Assembly (NCBI RefSeq): GCF_022829295.1
Contig: NZ_JAKSYH010000200.1
Span: 1-64,000 of the forward strand
Direction of reading: 5' to 3'
DNA from: Methylobacterium sp. J-088
GTDB taxonomy: Bacteria > Pseudomonadota > Alphaproteobacteria > Rhizobiales > Beijerinckiaceae
DNA: 64,000 nucleotides
Position 1 is the first letter of the stretch; every line of letters starts with the position of its first letter. Under the pieces are notes generated by a model, which ran no database searches, was not told where the DNA came from, and saw only the letters and a list, made by a program, of their open reading frames with translations. This document shows, one piece after another, positions 51,826-59,038 of the stretch. The translations under genes and the position numbers were made by a program.

Positions 51826-52041
51826 ATGGACGATCTGACAGGCGCCCCCATGGTGAGGCTGCATGTGATAGCTGCCTGCCTCGGTATCCCGGTGGACAGC
51901 TTCTTTACCGGCCATGAGGCCGCAGGACGCTTCGTCGAGGTGGGTCAGTGCCTGCGGCTATGGGACAGGATCAAGACCGCCGATGGCCGGCGCCGAGCAC
52001 TGGAATGCCTACGCGAACTGGCGGATGAACCAGCGACATGA
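51826..52041 (+). CDS. Small XRE-tail-like protein
   Basis: This 71-residue protein has a strong upstream AGGGGAGGT. It resembles the C-terminal tail of XRE-type regulators (VIAACLGIPVDSFFTG, then LRLWDRIKTADGRRRALECLREL) but has no DNA-binding helix-turn-helix. It is related to the product at 52954-53250 (shared IA..L.....SF, then L..W..I....GR......RE). Function unknown; a modulator that pairs with a regulator is one possibility. Expression may depend on the ATGTAA palindrome upstream. Confidence 0.7.
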   Translation: MDDLTGAPMVRLHVIAACLGIPVDSFFTGHEAAGRFVEVGQCLRLWDRIKTADGRRRALECLRELADEPAT

Positions 52042-52060
52042 CGCCTGTCGCACAGCTGGA

Positions 52061-52789
52061 TCAGAGTTCCGGAGCGGTATTCCCCTCGATCAGCCGGGCG
52101 TACTCGATCTCGGCTAGACCGTAGGTGTCCCCCGCGCGGTCGAGCAGGCCGTCGCGGTCGATGATCTGGACGACGCCACGGCGCTTGGTGACCAATTCAT
52201 CTCGCTGCAACGCTCGCAATGCGGTCGTCACGCCAGGCCGCTCGACGCCCAGCATCAGCGACATGAACTCTTGCGTGACCGTGATCTCATCGCGGTCGCT
52301 CCGGTCCTGGCACATCAACAGCCAGCGGGCGAGACGCATCGCCGTGCTGCCCTTGGCGTTTGCGAAGGCCGTCTGGGCGGTTTGAATATGTTGGGCCCGG
52401 ACGTATCGGCACAGGACACGACGAAGCGCGGGGCGCGCCTCCATCATCACGCGCAGCGCGTGCACGTCGATCGACTGCACGCGCCCGGCCATCTGCACGA
52501 AGTGCGTGTGCGGGCTGCGGTCGTCCTCGAGTAGGATGGGGAGGACGCCGACTGCGGCCTCGCGCCCGAGCAGCCCGATCTCGACGCGACCGCTCGGCGC
52601 GTCGCTGGTGACGGAGACGATGCCCGCCTCCACGAAGTGGACGGTCTCGACCGGTGTGTTGGCCGAGATGAGCACCTGTTTGAGAGCCATTGCCCCGGGG
52701 CGCAGGGCGGGCAGCAGTGCGGCGAAATCCTCCGGCGCGAGTGCGCGCAAGAGGCGGTTGCGCAGGTCGGCCTGCCTGAGGTCTGCCAC
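52061..52789 (-). CDS. Crp/Fnr-family transcriptional regulator
   Basis: The 242-residue protein has a cyclic-nucleotide-binding-type beta-roll (about 12-125) and a C-terminal winged helix-turn-helix (about 165-200, EFMSLMLGVERPGVTTALRALQR). The cysteine set of true Fnr is missing, and the cAMP-contact residues are not clearly kept, so the signal is unknown. It ends 19 nt from the convergent gene at 51826. The second ATGTAA palindrome lies 130 bp upstream of its start, which suggests autoregulation or control by another factor. Confidence 0.9.
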   Translation of the reverse strand: MADLRQADLRNRLLRALAPEDFAALLPALRPGAMALKQVLISANTPVETVHFVEAGIVSVTSDAPSGRVEIGLLGREAAVGVLPILLEDDRSPHTHFVQMAGRVQSIDVHALRVMMEARPALRRVLCRYVRAQHIQTAQTAFANAKGSTAMRLARWLLMCQDRSDRDEITVTQEFMSLMLGVERPGVTTALRALQRDELVTKRRGVVQIIDRDGLLDRAGDTYGLAEIEYARLIEGNTAPEL

Positions 52790-52918
52790 GACGACTCTCG
52801 CGCGGAGGGCAAGAGCGCATATCGTCCCTCAAGCGCCAGCGCCCGGATCGAGCCAGCGACGCGCTGGAGCTATTGTGATTTCCTTAGTTTAGCAACCTAC
52901 TTAAACGACGAGTGAGTT

Positions 52919-52935
52919 ATGTAAATATTTTACAT
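52919..52935. promoter_or_regulatory. ATGTAA-N5-TTACAT palindrome, site 2
   Basis: TATGTAAATATTTTACATA is a perfect 19-bp dyad, the best of the three copies. It lies 130-146 bp upstream of the Crp/Fnr gene, in AT-rich DNA just beyond the stop of the small gene at 52954. Confidence 0.7.
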
Positions 52936-52953
52936 ATACTGCTAGACGTCAGA

Positions 52954-53250
52954 TCACTGTGCCGCGTTCGTATCTTTTAGGGCATAAGACCTAATTTTTT
53001 CCGCGCGTAGGACCTCCCTGGCGAACGCGAACACCGCGCCACGACCTTCCGGCGAACTGATCGCGAGCCACGTCTGGATCAGCTGCGAGGTGTCTTTCGG
53101 CTGGCTCGTCGGGGCGGCTTCGTAGAAGCTGGCCGGGGCGCAGTCGAGCAACCCCGCGATCCGGACAAGGATCGGGTGATCATCAGTATCGGTACCGGTG
53201 GCGGGCGCATCCGGCGTCGGCATATCCATGCGGTTTCTCGCATCGCTCAA
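52954..53250 (-). CDS. Small XRE-tail-like protein, second copy
   Basis: This protein of 98 residues (or 91 from a second ATG at 53229) has a Pro/Asp/Thr-rich N terminus, then ILVRIAGLLDCAPASFYEA and LIQTWLAISSPEGRGAVFAFAREVL. The pattern matches the product at 51826. No helix-turn-helix is present. It is divergent from the small gene at 53389, with the third ATGTAA palindrome between them. Confidence 0.65.
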   Translation of the reverse strand: MSDARNRMDMPTPDAPATGTDTDDHPILVRIAGLLDCAPASFYEAAPTSQPKDTSQLIQTWLAISSPEGRGAVFAFAREVLRAEKIRSYALKDTNAAQ

Positions 53251-53341
53251 GCGTGTATGGTCAGGTACAGATGCACCTTAGCATTGTAAATTAGGTTGTA
53301 GAACAGTAAAATATATACAATGATAGCGGTAAAAGAGCTTT

Positions 53342-53358
53342 ATGTAAAAAAATTACAT
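53342..53358. promoter_or_regulatory. ATGTAA-N5-TTACAT palindrome, site 3
   Basis: ATGTAA-aaaaa-TTACAT lies in the divergent gap, 92 bp before the minus-strand start at 53250 and 31 bp before the GTG at 53389, overlapping where that gene's promoter should be. DNA from 52,850 to 53,400 is notably AT-rich. Confidence 0.65.
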
Positions 53359-53388
53359 TTTTTTATCCTAGGGTGGAAGGAAAACATC

Positions 53389-53580
53389 GTGGATCTTAGC
53401 CGTGATCTGGATGCCGTTGCCGAAGCAATCATCGCCGCTCATCGCCTTATCGAGGAGCACGGCACACAGGAGATGAAGACTCTAAGCCGAACGCTCCTGC
53501 TCAAGGTTGCTCAGAAAATTGCATGCCGCAGCATACCGACCCGGGAAGCGCGAGATCCCCACTTTGATGGCACCGACTGA
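53389..53580 (+). CDS. Small helical hypothetical protein
   Basis: The protein has 63 residues and reads as helices (DLSRDLDAVAEAIIAAHRLI, then KTLSRTLLLKVAQKIA). The start is GTG at 53389 with GGAAGGA upstream; the longer frame from 53320 would place the palindrome inside the coding region and starts with AT-rich sequence unlike protein. Family unknown. Confidence 0.55.
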   Translation: MDLSRDLDAVAEAIIAAHRLIEEHGTQEMKTLSRTLLLKVAQKIACRSIPTREARDPHFDGTD

Positions 53581-53749
53581 CAGAGATGGTGTCGACTGAC
53601 GGAGGCAGATATCTTCGACAGTCGTTTTTGCCGCACCCACCTATCATAGGCCTAGCGTTTTTCCCATCTTATGATTGATTTTCCGATTGAAACGTCACTA
53701 AAAGTTGTGGTGATGCGGCTTCTCAAGATTACGAAAGGCATCTTCGCTC

Positions 53750-54385
53750 ATGCCGCGTCGGTCGTCGCAGAACACGCTATCTCCCGCATCGCTACCGCTG
53801 ACGACGCTCAACATCGGCTTGTGGGAGGAGAACGTCGGTACGGATCGCGTCCGATGCGATGCGGTGATGGCTCAAATGTTTGGACTGTCTGCCGCGGAGG
53901 CCAGTGAGGGGATCTCACGGGCGCAACTCATGTCGATCTTCCATCCCGAGGACGTCGTCCAAGACCCGGAGCTTCGCCGCAGCGTGCGCGAGGACGGCGG
54001 CTTGTTCGTGTGGGAACACCGCATTCTGCCTACGCCCGGCGTCGTGCGCTGGGTACTCGCCCGTGGCCACTACGAGCGGGGCCCGAACGGTGGGATGCAT
54101 GGGCGTGGGATCGTCATCGACGTGACCGATAGTCGGACCGATGGAGAGATCGATGGTCCGTCACGTTTCCTCACGACCTACGAGACGCCGGGCGCTGTCT
54201 TGGACCGCATCGCTCAGCGAGCGATCGAGATCTGCGAGCTGATCCGCAGCTTGGACGCGGGCAAGTCGGTTCGGCTCCGTCCGCTGATCGAGGCCCTCCT
54301 ACACGAGCTTGGTTGCCAACTCGCGGCTTCACTGCGCGAGGAAGCGGGCGTTCCCCAACGGCCCCGGGGCACCAAGATCCACTGA
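53750..54385 (+). CDS. PAS-domain protein
   Basis: The 211-residue protein has one PAS fold of the type 3 kind (about 22-130: TLNIGLWEENVGTDRVRCD, then FHPEDVV, FVWEHRILPTPGVVRWVLARG, GMHGRGIVIDVTD). Its C-terminal part (about 145-200) is helical and has no kinase or cyclase output. Such stand-alone PAS proteins are common in Methylobacterium. The signal and partner are unknown. Confidence 0.78.
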   Translation: MPRRSSQNTLSPASLPLTTLNIGLWEENVGTDRVRCDAVMAQMFGLSAAEASEGISRAQLMSIFHPEDVVQDPELRRSVREDGGLFVWEHRILPTPGVVRWVLARGHYERGPNGGMHGRGIVIDVTDSRTDGEIDGPSRFLTTYETPGAVLDRIAQRAIEICELIRSLDAGKSVRLRPLIEALLHELGCQLAASLREEAGVPQRPRGTKIH

Positions 54386-54417
54386 GGATGAGCTGAAGGC
54401 TCGACGCATCCTCGCCG

Positions 54418-54789
54418 CTATGCGGATCGGGGCGGAGCCGGGCGGCAAAGGATCACAGCGGTGTCTGGGCAGCTATGATTGTGGCGGACAGCATGGTCCC
54501 GAACGCCTTCTCTGAGGTTCAGCCGCGCCCGCATGGCCTTACCCGGCTTGAACTGGACGTTCCGCTTGGCCACGACGACGACGCTCTGGCCCGTGCGCGG
54601 GTTGCGACCCATGCGGGGGCGCATCTCCCGCGTAGCGAACGTGCCGAAGTCGCGCAGTTCGACACGGTTGCCGTCCGCCAGCGCGGCGGCGATGCGATCG
54701 AGGATGACGTCGACCACCGCCTCGACATCCTTGGCGTAGAGGTGCGGGTTCTGCTCCGCGATGCGGGCGACAAGTTCGGACCGGATCAT
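54418..54789 (-). CDS. IHF beta-like DNA-bending protein
   Basis: This 123-residue protein of the HU/IHF family resembles the IHF beta subunit: IRSELVARIAEQNPHLYAKDVE, VELRDFGTFATREMRPRMGRNP and FKPGKAMRARLN. The beta-arm proline region (GRNPRTGQ) is intact. The last 28 residues, rich in His, Cys and Pro, are beyond the usual end and may be a read-on tail. As an accessory copy it may replace IHF beta at certain sites; the main ihfB should lie elsewhere. Confidence 0.86.
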   Translation of the reverse strand: MIRSELVARIAEQNPHLYAKDVEAVVDVILDRIAAALADGNRVELRDFGTFATREMRPRMGRNPRTGQSVVVVAKRNVQFKPGKAMRARLNLREGVRDHAVRHNHSCPDTAVILCRPAPPRSA

Positions 54790-54913
54790 ACGGCACCGAT
54801 GCCGCCCAGTTCATCGAACTGCAACCGCACCGTGGCGTGCCAGCGTTTCAGAGGGCGTTCGGAGTAAGAAATGGGTTCGTCGCAGCGGCTTCTCCGGTGC
54901 TGCGGGTCCGCAA

Positions 54914-55174
54914 TCAGTTCCACGCCTTGGGTCGAATGCCGACGAACGACGCTATGCCAACCGCCTCCAGCATCGCTTCGAAGGCGGCACGTGCATCCGT
55001 ATCGGTCGCAAAAGTGGTGTCCCATCGGATGCAGCCGGAGGTGTGCACAACCTCCATGCGCCAACACTCCGGCGAGCCTGGGAAGCGATAGATCTCGATC
55101 TCGACCGTCTCGCCATCCCGCGTGACGGGGCCGGATAGCGGAGAGTGCTCGAAGTCGCAGTCCACCTCACTCAT
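54914..55174 (-). CDS. Hypothetical 86-residue protein
   Basis: The product (MSEVDCDFEHSPLSGPV...) contains VEIEIYRFPGSPECWRMEVV and a helical DARAAFEAMLEAVG. It reads like a real small cytoplasmic protein; I do not recognise a named family. The start at 55174 (or ATG 55177) follows GAAAGG. The longer frame adds 36 Arg-rich residues and is less likely. Confidence 0.62.
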   Translation of the reverse strand: MSEVDCDFEHSPLSGPVTRDGETVEIEIYRFPGSPECWRMEVVHTSGCIRWDTTFATDTDARAAFEAMLEAVGIASFVGIRPKAWN

Positions 55175-55361
55175 CATCGACCTTTCTCGATACTCACGTC
55201 TGGCGCGCTTATCGGACACGATCCCGGTTCGGGACGTCTCTTGGGCCGACTCGCCGACGGCTCGATAACTGGCTGCGCGCATCCTGCCCCTGAGCCGCGT
55301 TGCTTATCGGCTCTGCCGCAGAGCTGGCCCCGCCCCGTGAGCCGATCGGGGCGGGGCCGTG

Positions 55362-55601
55362 CTATGACTCGACGGGCTTCCTGGACGGTGCAGCAGCCCC
55401 GTAGCGCTCCACCAACTCGGCTTGCCCGGCATCGGTGATGCTGTACTCGACGCTGTCGGCGGCCGGATCGGTTCGTCCGGTGGCGATGACCAAGCCCAGC
55501 GTTTCCAGGCGCCGCATGTAGACGCTGACCTGGTAGAAGCGCGGGCCGGTCTGAGCGAGCATCTGCAGCCGGTATAGGCTGGTAGGGGGAAGCTTGTGCA
55601 T
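55362..55601 (-). CDS. Small winged-helix-like protein
   Basis: The protein has 79 residues: LPPTSLYRLQMLAQTGPRFYQVSVYMRRLE gives helices, then LGLVIATGR and VEYSITDAGQAELVERYG give the wing and last helix typical of PadR- or MarR-like folds. Too short to place in a family. It could be a small DNA-binding regulator. Confidence 0.58.
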   Translation of the reverse strand: MHKLPPTSLYRLQMLAQTGPRFYQVSVYMRRLETLGLVIATGRTDPAADSVEYSITDAGQAELVERYGAAAPSRKPVES

Positions 55602-55656
55602 CGCCTTTCAATGTACCGTTGGGCAACGTACTCGTTAAGCCTGGCGGCTGCGTCGA

Positions 55657-55821
55657 TTAGTTGAGGTTGCCGGCGATGGCAGTGAACTTCGCGGCGAGTC
55701 TCGACCCCACTAGTCTGAGAGCGGCGATGATCACGACGGCGATCAGAGCAGCAATCATGCCGTACTCGATCGCGGTGGCACCGGTCCCGTCAAGGATGAA
55801 GCGTTGCAGCAGCTGAGGCAT
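55657..55821 (-). CDS. Orphan Flp/Fap-type IVb pilin
   Basis: This 53-residue product has the Flp pilin pattern: a short leader, G-ATAIEYGMIAALIAVVII with the +5 Glu followed by Tyr, and a short tail. Flp pilins are processed by a prepilin peptidase and assembled by Tad machinery. No tad, cpa or rcp genes are in this window. I start at 55821 (MPQLLQRF). Confidence 0.85.
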   Translation of the reverse strand: MPQLLQRFILDGTGATAIEYGMIAALIAVVIIAALRLVGSRLAAKFTAIAGNLN

Positions 55822-55945
55822 CGCACGGATCCTGCGCCAATCCAGGCTCACAGGTCTGTGATATCGTCTGTATGTTTACGGTCTGTGAAGGGATGTGCAC
55901 CGGGCGCTGTTCAACCTCTTGCCCTCGACATCGAACCCGAACGGA

Positions 55946-56212
55946 TCACGGTGGAGTCGGATGTGCCGCCATGACGATCGCCGCGACAGCGGTGCGGAAC
56001 GTCTTCTCCTGCGGACCCGCTCGGTTCGCGACCTCGGCGGGGCTGATCGACGAGGCAACGAGCGCGGCGATGTCGAGGCTGTAGCCGCTGGCAAAGCGGT
56101 AAGGGCCGGCCGTTGAGTCTCGCATGAACAGGTCGATCGCCGCGACGATCTCGTGGCTGCTGATGCGGCCGGCCCTGCGCAGGTCGGCGACGGTCGGAAG
56201 TCTGCCGTGCAT
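55946..56212 (-). CDS. Hypothetical 88-residue protein
   Basis: Reading from ATG 56212: a helical N terminus (LPTVADLRRAGRISSHEIVA), then YRFASGYSLDIAALVASSIS and a Pro-rich end. Composition fits coding DNA but no family is recognised. The plus-strand frames here look worse. Confidence 0.45.
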   Translation of the reverse strand: MHGRLPTVADLRRAGRISSHEIVAAIDLFMRDSTAGPYRFASGYSLDIAALVASSISPAEVANRAGPQEKTFRTAVAAIVMAAHPTPP

Positions 56213-56552
56213 GGTCGCGCTGATCATTCCCTGACGTTGACTTAACCGTGCCGCCCGGCCGACATGAGCTATTCCGGCCGGGCTCGCCTTAGCGAGTCGA
56301 AAGCCGGCAATTCAGGAGACGATCGCCGCAGTAGGACCCTGAAAAGCCAAAGGCCCCACCCCTGGCAGGGTGAGGCCTTCGAAATCGAGATGGCCTGTGG
56401 GGCCCTTTTCCAATCCCCACAAGCCATGAAGCGCCCTCGGGCGTCAAGTCAGAACCTCGGGTCTGGCAACGATACCGGCTTGTCTTGAACGGAGCGCACA
56501 GCGTGCGCCGCCGATCGTCCCCCTGTGGCCCTGTGGATAAGGGCCAGGACAC
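56213..56552. other. Intergenic region with nested hairpins
   Basis: No gene is apparent in about 340 bp before the HTH protein gene. It contains the alternative hairpins at 56349-56409, listed separately, and a further AT-poor leader. A leader RNA or small RNA is possible. Confidence 0.4.
56349..56409 (+). promoter_or_regulatory. Two alternative hairpins, attenuator-like
   Basis: An inner hairpin (AGGCCcCACCC / GGGTGaGGCCT, about 56351-56379) and an outer one (AAAGGCCCCAC with GTGGGGCCCTTTT, 56349-56409) share the same left arm, so only one can form. The outer one ends in TTTT. This is the layout of an attenuator or of a small RNA terminator. It lies 144 bp before the GTG at 56553. Confidence 0.45.
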
Positions 56553-57416
56553 GTGTTTGCAGACGAGATCCGCCGAGCGATCGACGCGGCCACCCGACTC
56601 ACCCTACCGGCTGTCACGGCTGCGCTCTGGCGCGCCTATGGGGACGGGAAGATCACGGAGGCTGAGGCCGAGAGCCTGTCCGGCTTGATCGAGGCTCGGC
56701 AGACCAAAAGCGACATGGTGTCGTATTTGCGCTCCCCCGATCCGGGGGGCTCAAATGCCCGGCCTGAGGGTATTTCGGCATCCTCCGAAAATCAGAGGAT
56801 GACCCAGGACCGCGCAGGAAGCCCCAGAAGGGCTGGCGTCGGCTCGCGCCCGCGCACGGATGCCTCAATGGAGCGCCGTCGCCGCTGGGCGGCCTCTGGC
56901 AGGCTCCCTCCGGCTATTGCGGCCCGCTTTACCCTGGCCGAGCAAGCCGTGCTGGCCCTCGTGGCCGCCGAGACGGCGCGCCGGAAGGACTCCCGGCTGT
57001 CGATCGAGAACATGGCCGCGGTGGCCGGGGTGTGCCGTTCGACCGTGAAGAACGCGATCCGAGAGGCGCGGCAGTTCGGGCTCCTGAGCGTCGAGGAGCG
57101 CCAGATCACCGGCTTCCGCAACGACACGAACGTGGTCCGCATCATCAGCCCGGAATGGTTGGCTTGGATCCGGCTGACGCGGAAAGGGGGTGGCGGTTCA
57201 CCATCCCCTTCGCGAAGGGAGAGTCATCACGGCCCCACCTCTCAAGGGGGAGGGGTCAAAAGCGTAACCAGCACGCCTACTGAAGTTCCAGATCTGGGGA
57301 AATCGAGGCCAGCAGAGCCGAAGAAACGCTGCCGACAAGCGGCGGTTCGGGCTCGCGGCGTGCCAAGGGGGGATTCTGCCGCGGGTCCGTTACGGGGGGT
57401 TCGGGCTATGTCGTGA
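56553..57416 (+). CDS. HTH protein, plasmid replication-type
   Basis: This 287-residue protein has a central helix-turn-helix region (about 125-195: FTLAEQAVLALVAAETARRK, ENMAAVAGVCRSTVKNAIREA, then FGLLSVEER and NVVRIISPEW) and a long disordered Ser/Arg-rich tail. I recall similar proteins from Methylobacterium and rhizobial plasmids and islands, where they are annotated as HTH or replication-related. The role is unproven. The start is GTG at 56553. Confidence 0.7.
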   Translation: MFADEIRRAIDAATRLTLPAVTAALWRAYGDGKITEAEAESLSGLIEARQTKSDMVSYLRSPDPGGSNARPEGISASSENQRMTQDRAGSPRRAGVGSRPRTDASMERRRRWAASGRLPPAIAARFTLAEQAVLALVAAETARRKDSRLSIENMAAVAGVCRSTVKNAIREARQFGLLSVEERQITGFRNDTNVVRIISPEWLAWIRLTRKGGGGSPSPSRRESHHGPTSQGGGVKSVTSTPTEVPDLGKSRPAEPKKRCRQAAVRARGVPRGDSAAGPLRGVRAMS

Positions 57417-57445
57417 CCACATGCAACCGGACGATCTGACGAACG

Positions 57446-57676
57446 ATGCGAGATTATCGATTCTGTGTGGCCCTACGGGCGCCCGATGGGTTGCTAAGTG
57501 CCCCGGTCTACGAAGAGGTCATCACGGCTAAAGACGCGGCCGATGCTGTCGTTCTGGCCAAGGCCGTCGAACTGAACATGTCCAACCTGAAGGCGAACGC
57601 GCTCTACCTCGTTGACGCGAACGGACATGTGGCGTGGTCGTTGCGGATCGCCGATGCCCCTGACGTGGACCCCTGA
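57446..57676 (+). CDS. Hypothetical 76-residue protein
   Basis: MRDYRFCVALRAPDGLLSAP opens the protein; EEVITAKDAADAVVLAKAVE is a helix, and ALYLVDANGHVAWSLRI gives the end strands. It reads like a small alpha/beta protein. No family recognised. Close to the next plus-strand gene (GAF protein) with a 24-nt gap, so an operon is likely. Confidence 0.62.
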   Translation: MRDYRFCVALRAPDGLLSAPVYEEVITAKDAADAVVLAKAVELNMSNLKANALYLVDANGHVAWSLRIADAPDVDP

Positions 57677-57700
57677 ACGCTGATCCTGTATCTTAGGCGG

Positions 57701-58198
57701 ATGTCAGAGGATCATTTCCAGGCTGATCAAACGCTCGCCCGGGTCAACCGTAGGCTCGATGCGGCCTGGTCCCTGGATGAGGTCGTGACGATCCTGCGCG
57801 ATACAGCGCGGCAGATCGCCAGCTCTGACGGCATCGCCGTTGTGCTGCGAGAGGGCGACCGCTGCCACTACGTCGCCGAGGATGCGATTGGATACTTGTG
57901 GCAAGGGAACCGCTTCCCGCTCGATGCCTGTATCTCGGGCTGGGCGATGCTCAACGGCAAGACGGCAATCATACCGGATATTGAGGCCGATCCGCGGCTG
58001 CCAGCTGCCGCCTACCGTCATACCTCGATGCGCAGTCTCGTGATGGTGCCAATCGGATCGCCCGAGCCGGTCGCCGCGCTGGGGGCGTATTGGTGCTCCT
58101 TCGTCAGCGTAGACGAGGGTACGGTTTATCGTCTGGAGGCATTGGCAGAAGCCGCAGGGACTGCCTTGGCTCGTATACAAGGCAACGCCCTAACCTAA
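57701..58198 (+). CDS. GAF-domain protein
   Basis: The 165-residue protein is a single GAF domain (about 25-160): DEVVTILRDTARQIASSDGI, FPLDACISGWAMLNGKTAII, DIEADPRLPAAAYRHTSMRS, then VMVPIGSPEPVAALGAYWC. There is no output domain. It may bind a small ligand, or act with a partner. Methylobacterium genomes carry many such stand-alone sensors. Confidence 0.82.
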   Translation: MSEDHFQADQTLARVNRRLDAAWSLDEVVTILRDTARQIASSDGIAVVLREGDRCHYVAEDAIGYLWQGNRFPLDACISGWAMLNGKTAIIPDIEADPRLPAAAYRHTSMRSLVMVPIGSPEPVAALGAYWCSFVSVDEGTVYRLEALAEAAGTALARIQGNALT

Positions 58199-58523
58199 CC
58201 AAGCGCCCGGAGAGCAGCACCGAGGTCGTCTTGAGACGGCGGGCCTCGGTGCGGCCTCACTGGCGCAGTCGCGCTGATGCCGGGAGCTGCTGTCAGGCCG
58301 ATGCGGCGACATCGCTCCGCGCAGCTGCTACAGCGCCCATCCTTCCCGCATACGTGCCCGAGGTGTTCGCGACACCAAACGGTCCGGCGCGGGCAAGCAC
58401 GCGACGACAGGCGCATCCGGTCCAGTTCACCGGAGCTCGCCCGTGAAGCCTTGGCCAGGCGGTCTCGTGAGGGTCGGCGCCATACGGCGGGACTGGAGAC
58501 CGCGAGCGCCGGCCCACGGCCCA
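58199..58523. other. Intergenic region with a shared palindromic repeat
   Basis: No convincing gene. It starts with an IR repeat at 58217-58278, listed separately. A minus-strand frame (58195-58524) has a Cys-rich stretch CPRRTVWC, HVCGKDGRCSSCAERC that might be a remnant of a metal-binding protein, but the rest looks non-coding and I do not call it. Confidence 0.4.
58217..58278. repeat. Palindromic repeat, copy 1 of 2
   Basis: GCACCGAGG pairs with CCTCGGTGC (58217-58252), followed by a tail that matches 62135-62166 at about 29 of 32 bases. Both copies are 62 bp and lie 18 nt after a plus-strand stop codon, so they may act as transcription ends. Confidence 0.6.
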
Positions 58524-58751
58524 TTATTGCAGGCGGTACGAGGCGGTGTTGGCCCGGATCCAGCCCGGCGCGAGAATGTCACCGCTCTCGGTGATGATCC
58601 AGGGCTTCGCGTCCTCCGCATCGATCGCCTCGGCTGCTGCAGCCAGAGCCGCGCGCAGCGTCGAGAAGCTGCGAGCATCGGCGACATGGGCCGGCGTATG
58701 ACCGGGCCACACGGTGAGTTCGGCGGGCTTGTCGAGGTCGGACAGGGTCAT
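58524..58751 (-). CDS. Hypothetical 75-residue protein
   Basis: Reads MTLSDLDKPAELTVWPGHTP, then a helix SFSTLRAALAAAAEAIDAED, then PWIITESGDILAPGWIRA. It is a compact alpha/beta pattern and common, as I recall, in Methylobacterium. I start at 58751; the longer frame adds 80 residues that look non-coding. Confidence 0.6.
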   Translation of the reverse strand: MTLSDLDKPAELTVWPGHTPAHVADARSFSTLRAALAAAAEAIDAEDAKPWIITESGDILAPGWIRANTASYRLQ

Positions 58752-58783
58752 GGCTCTGGTCGCGCGTGAAGGGCGGTTGTTGA

Positions 58784-58858
58784 TCAGGCGGTCGTCGGCC
58801 CTGGCCGGGGAACACGCACCTCGACCATCTGTCCGGTCAGCGGATTGAGGATCAGCAT
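58784..58858 (-). CDS. Possible 24-residue small protein
   Basis: The frame MLILNPLTGQMVEVRVPRPG, ending PTTA, starts at ATG 58858 after GGAG. It lies 32 nt upstream of the small protein at 58751, so it may be a leader peptide or a tiny protein. The length makes any call weak. Confidence 0.35.
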   Translation of the reverse strand: MLILNPLTGQMVEVRVPRPGPTTA

Positions 58859-59038
58859 GGCTGCGTATCTCCGGTGGGTGTGCCGGTAGAACGTCGCCAC
58901 ATCGCGAGAGGATCGAGGCGATCCAAGCAATTGCGCTGAGTTGGTGAACCGTTCGTTTACTCTGCCGCCACAGCGGTGAGGAGGCGGCCAATGCCTTTAA
59001 TCTTGTAGGGGCCGCCGAACAGGCTTCTTGCTACATTA

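Noticed and set aside
52919-52935. Reading the palindrome as an Fnr or Crp box
   Set aside because: Half-sites (ATGTAA) and odd spacing differ from TTGAT-N4-ATCAA and TGTGA-N6-TCACA, so a direct Crp/Fnr site is not supported without binding data.
53320-53388. Longer start for the small gene at 53389
   Set aside because: Would encode the AT-rich palindrome as protein; GTG 53389 has a good ribosome-binding site.
54786-55067. 93-residue minus-strand frame beside the IHF-like gene
   Set aside because: It overlaps the better-supported gene at 54914-55174 and has a Cys/His/Arg-rich random look.
58195-58524. Cys-rich minus-strand frame
   Set aside because: It covers a palindromic repeat shared with another site, and only a short part resembles protein, so it is not called.
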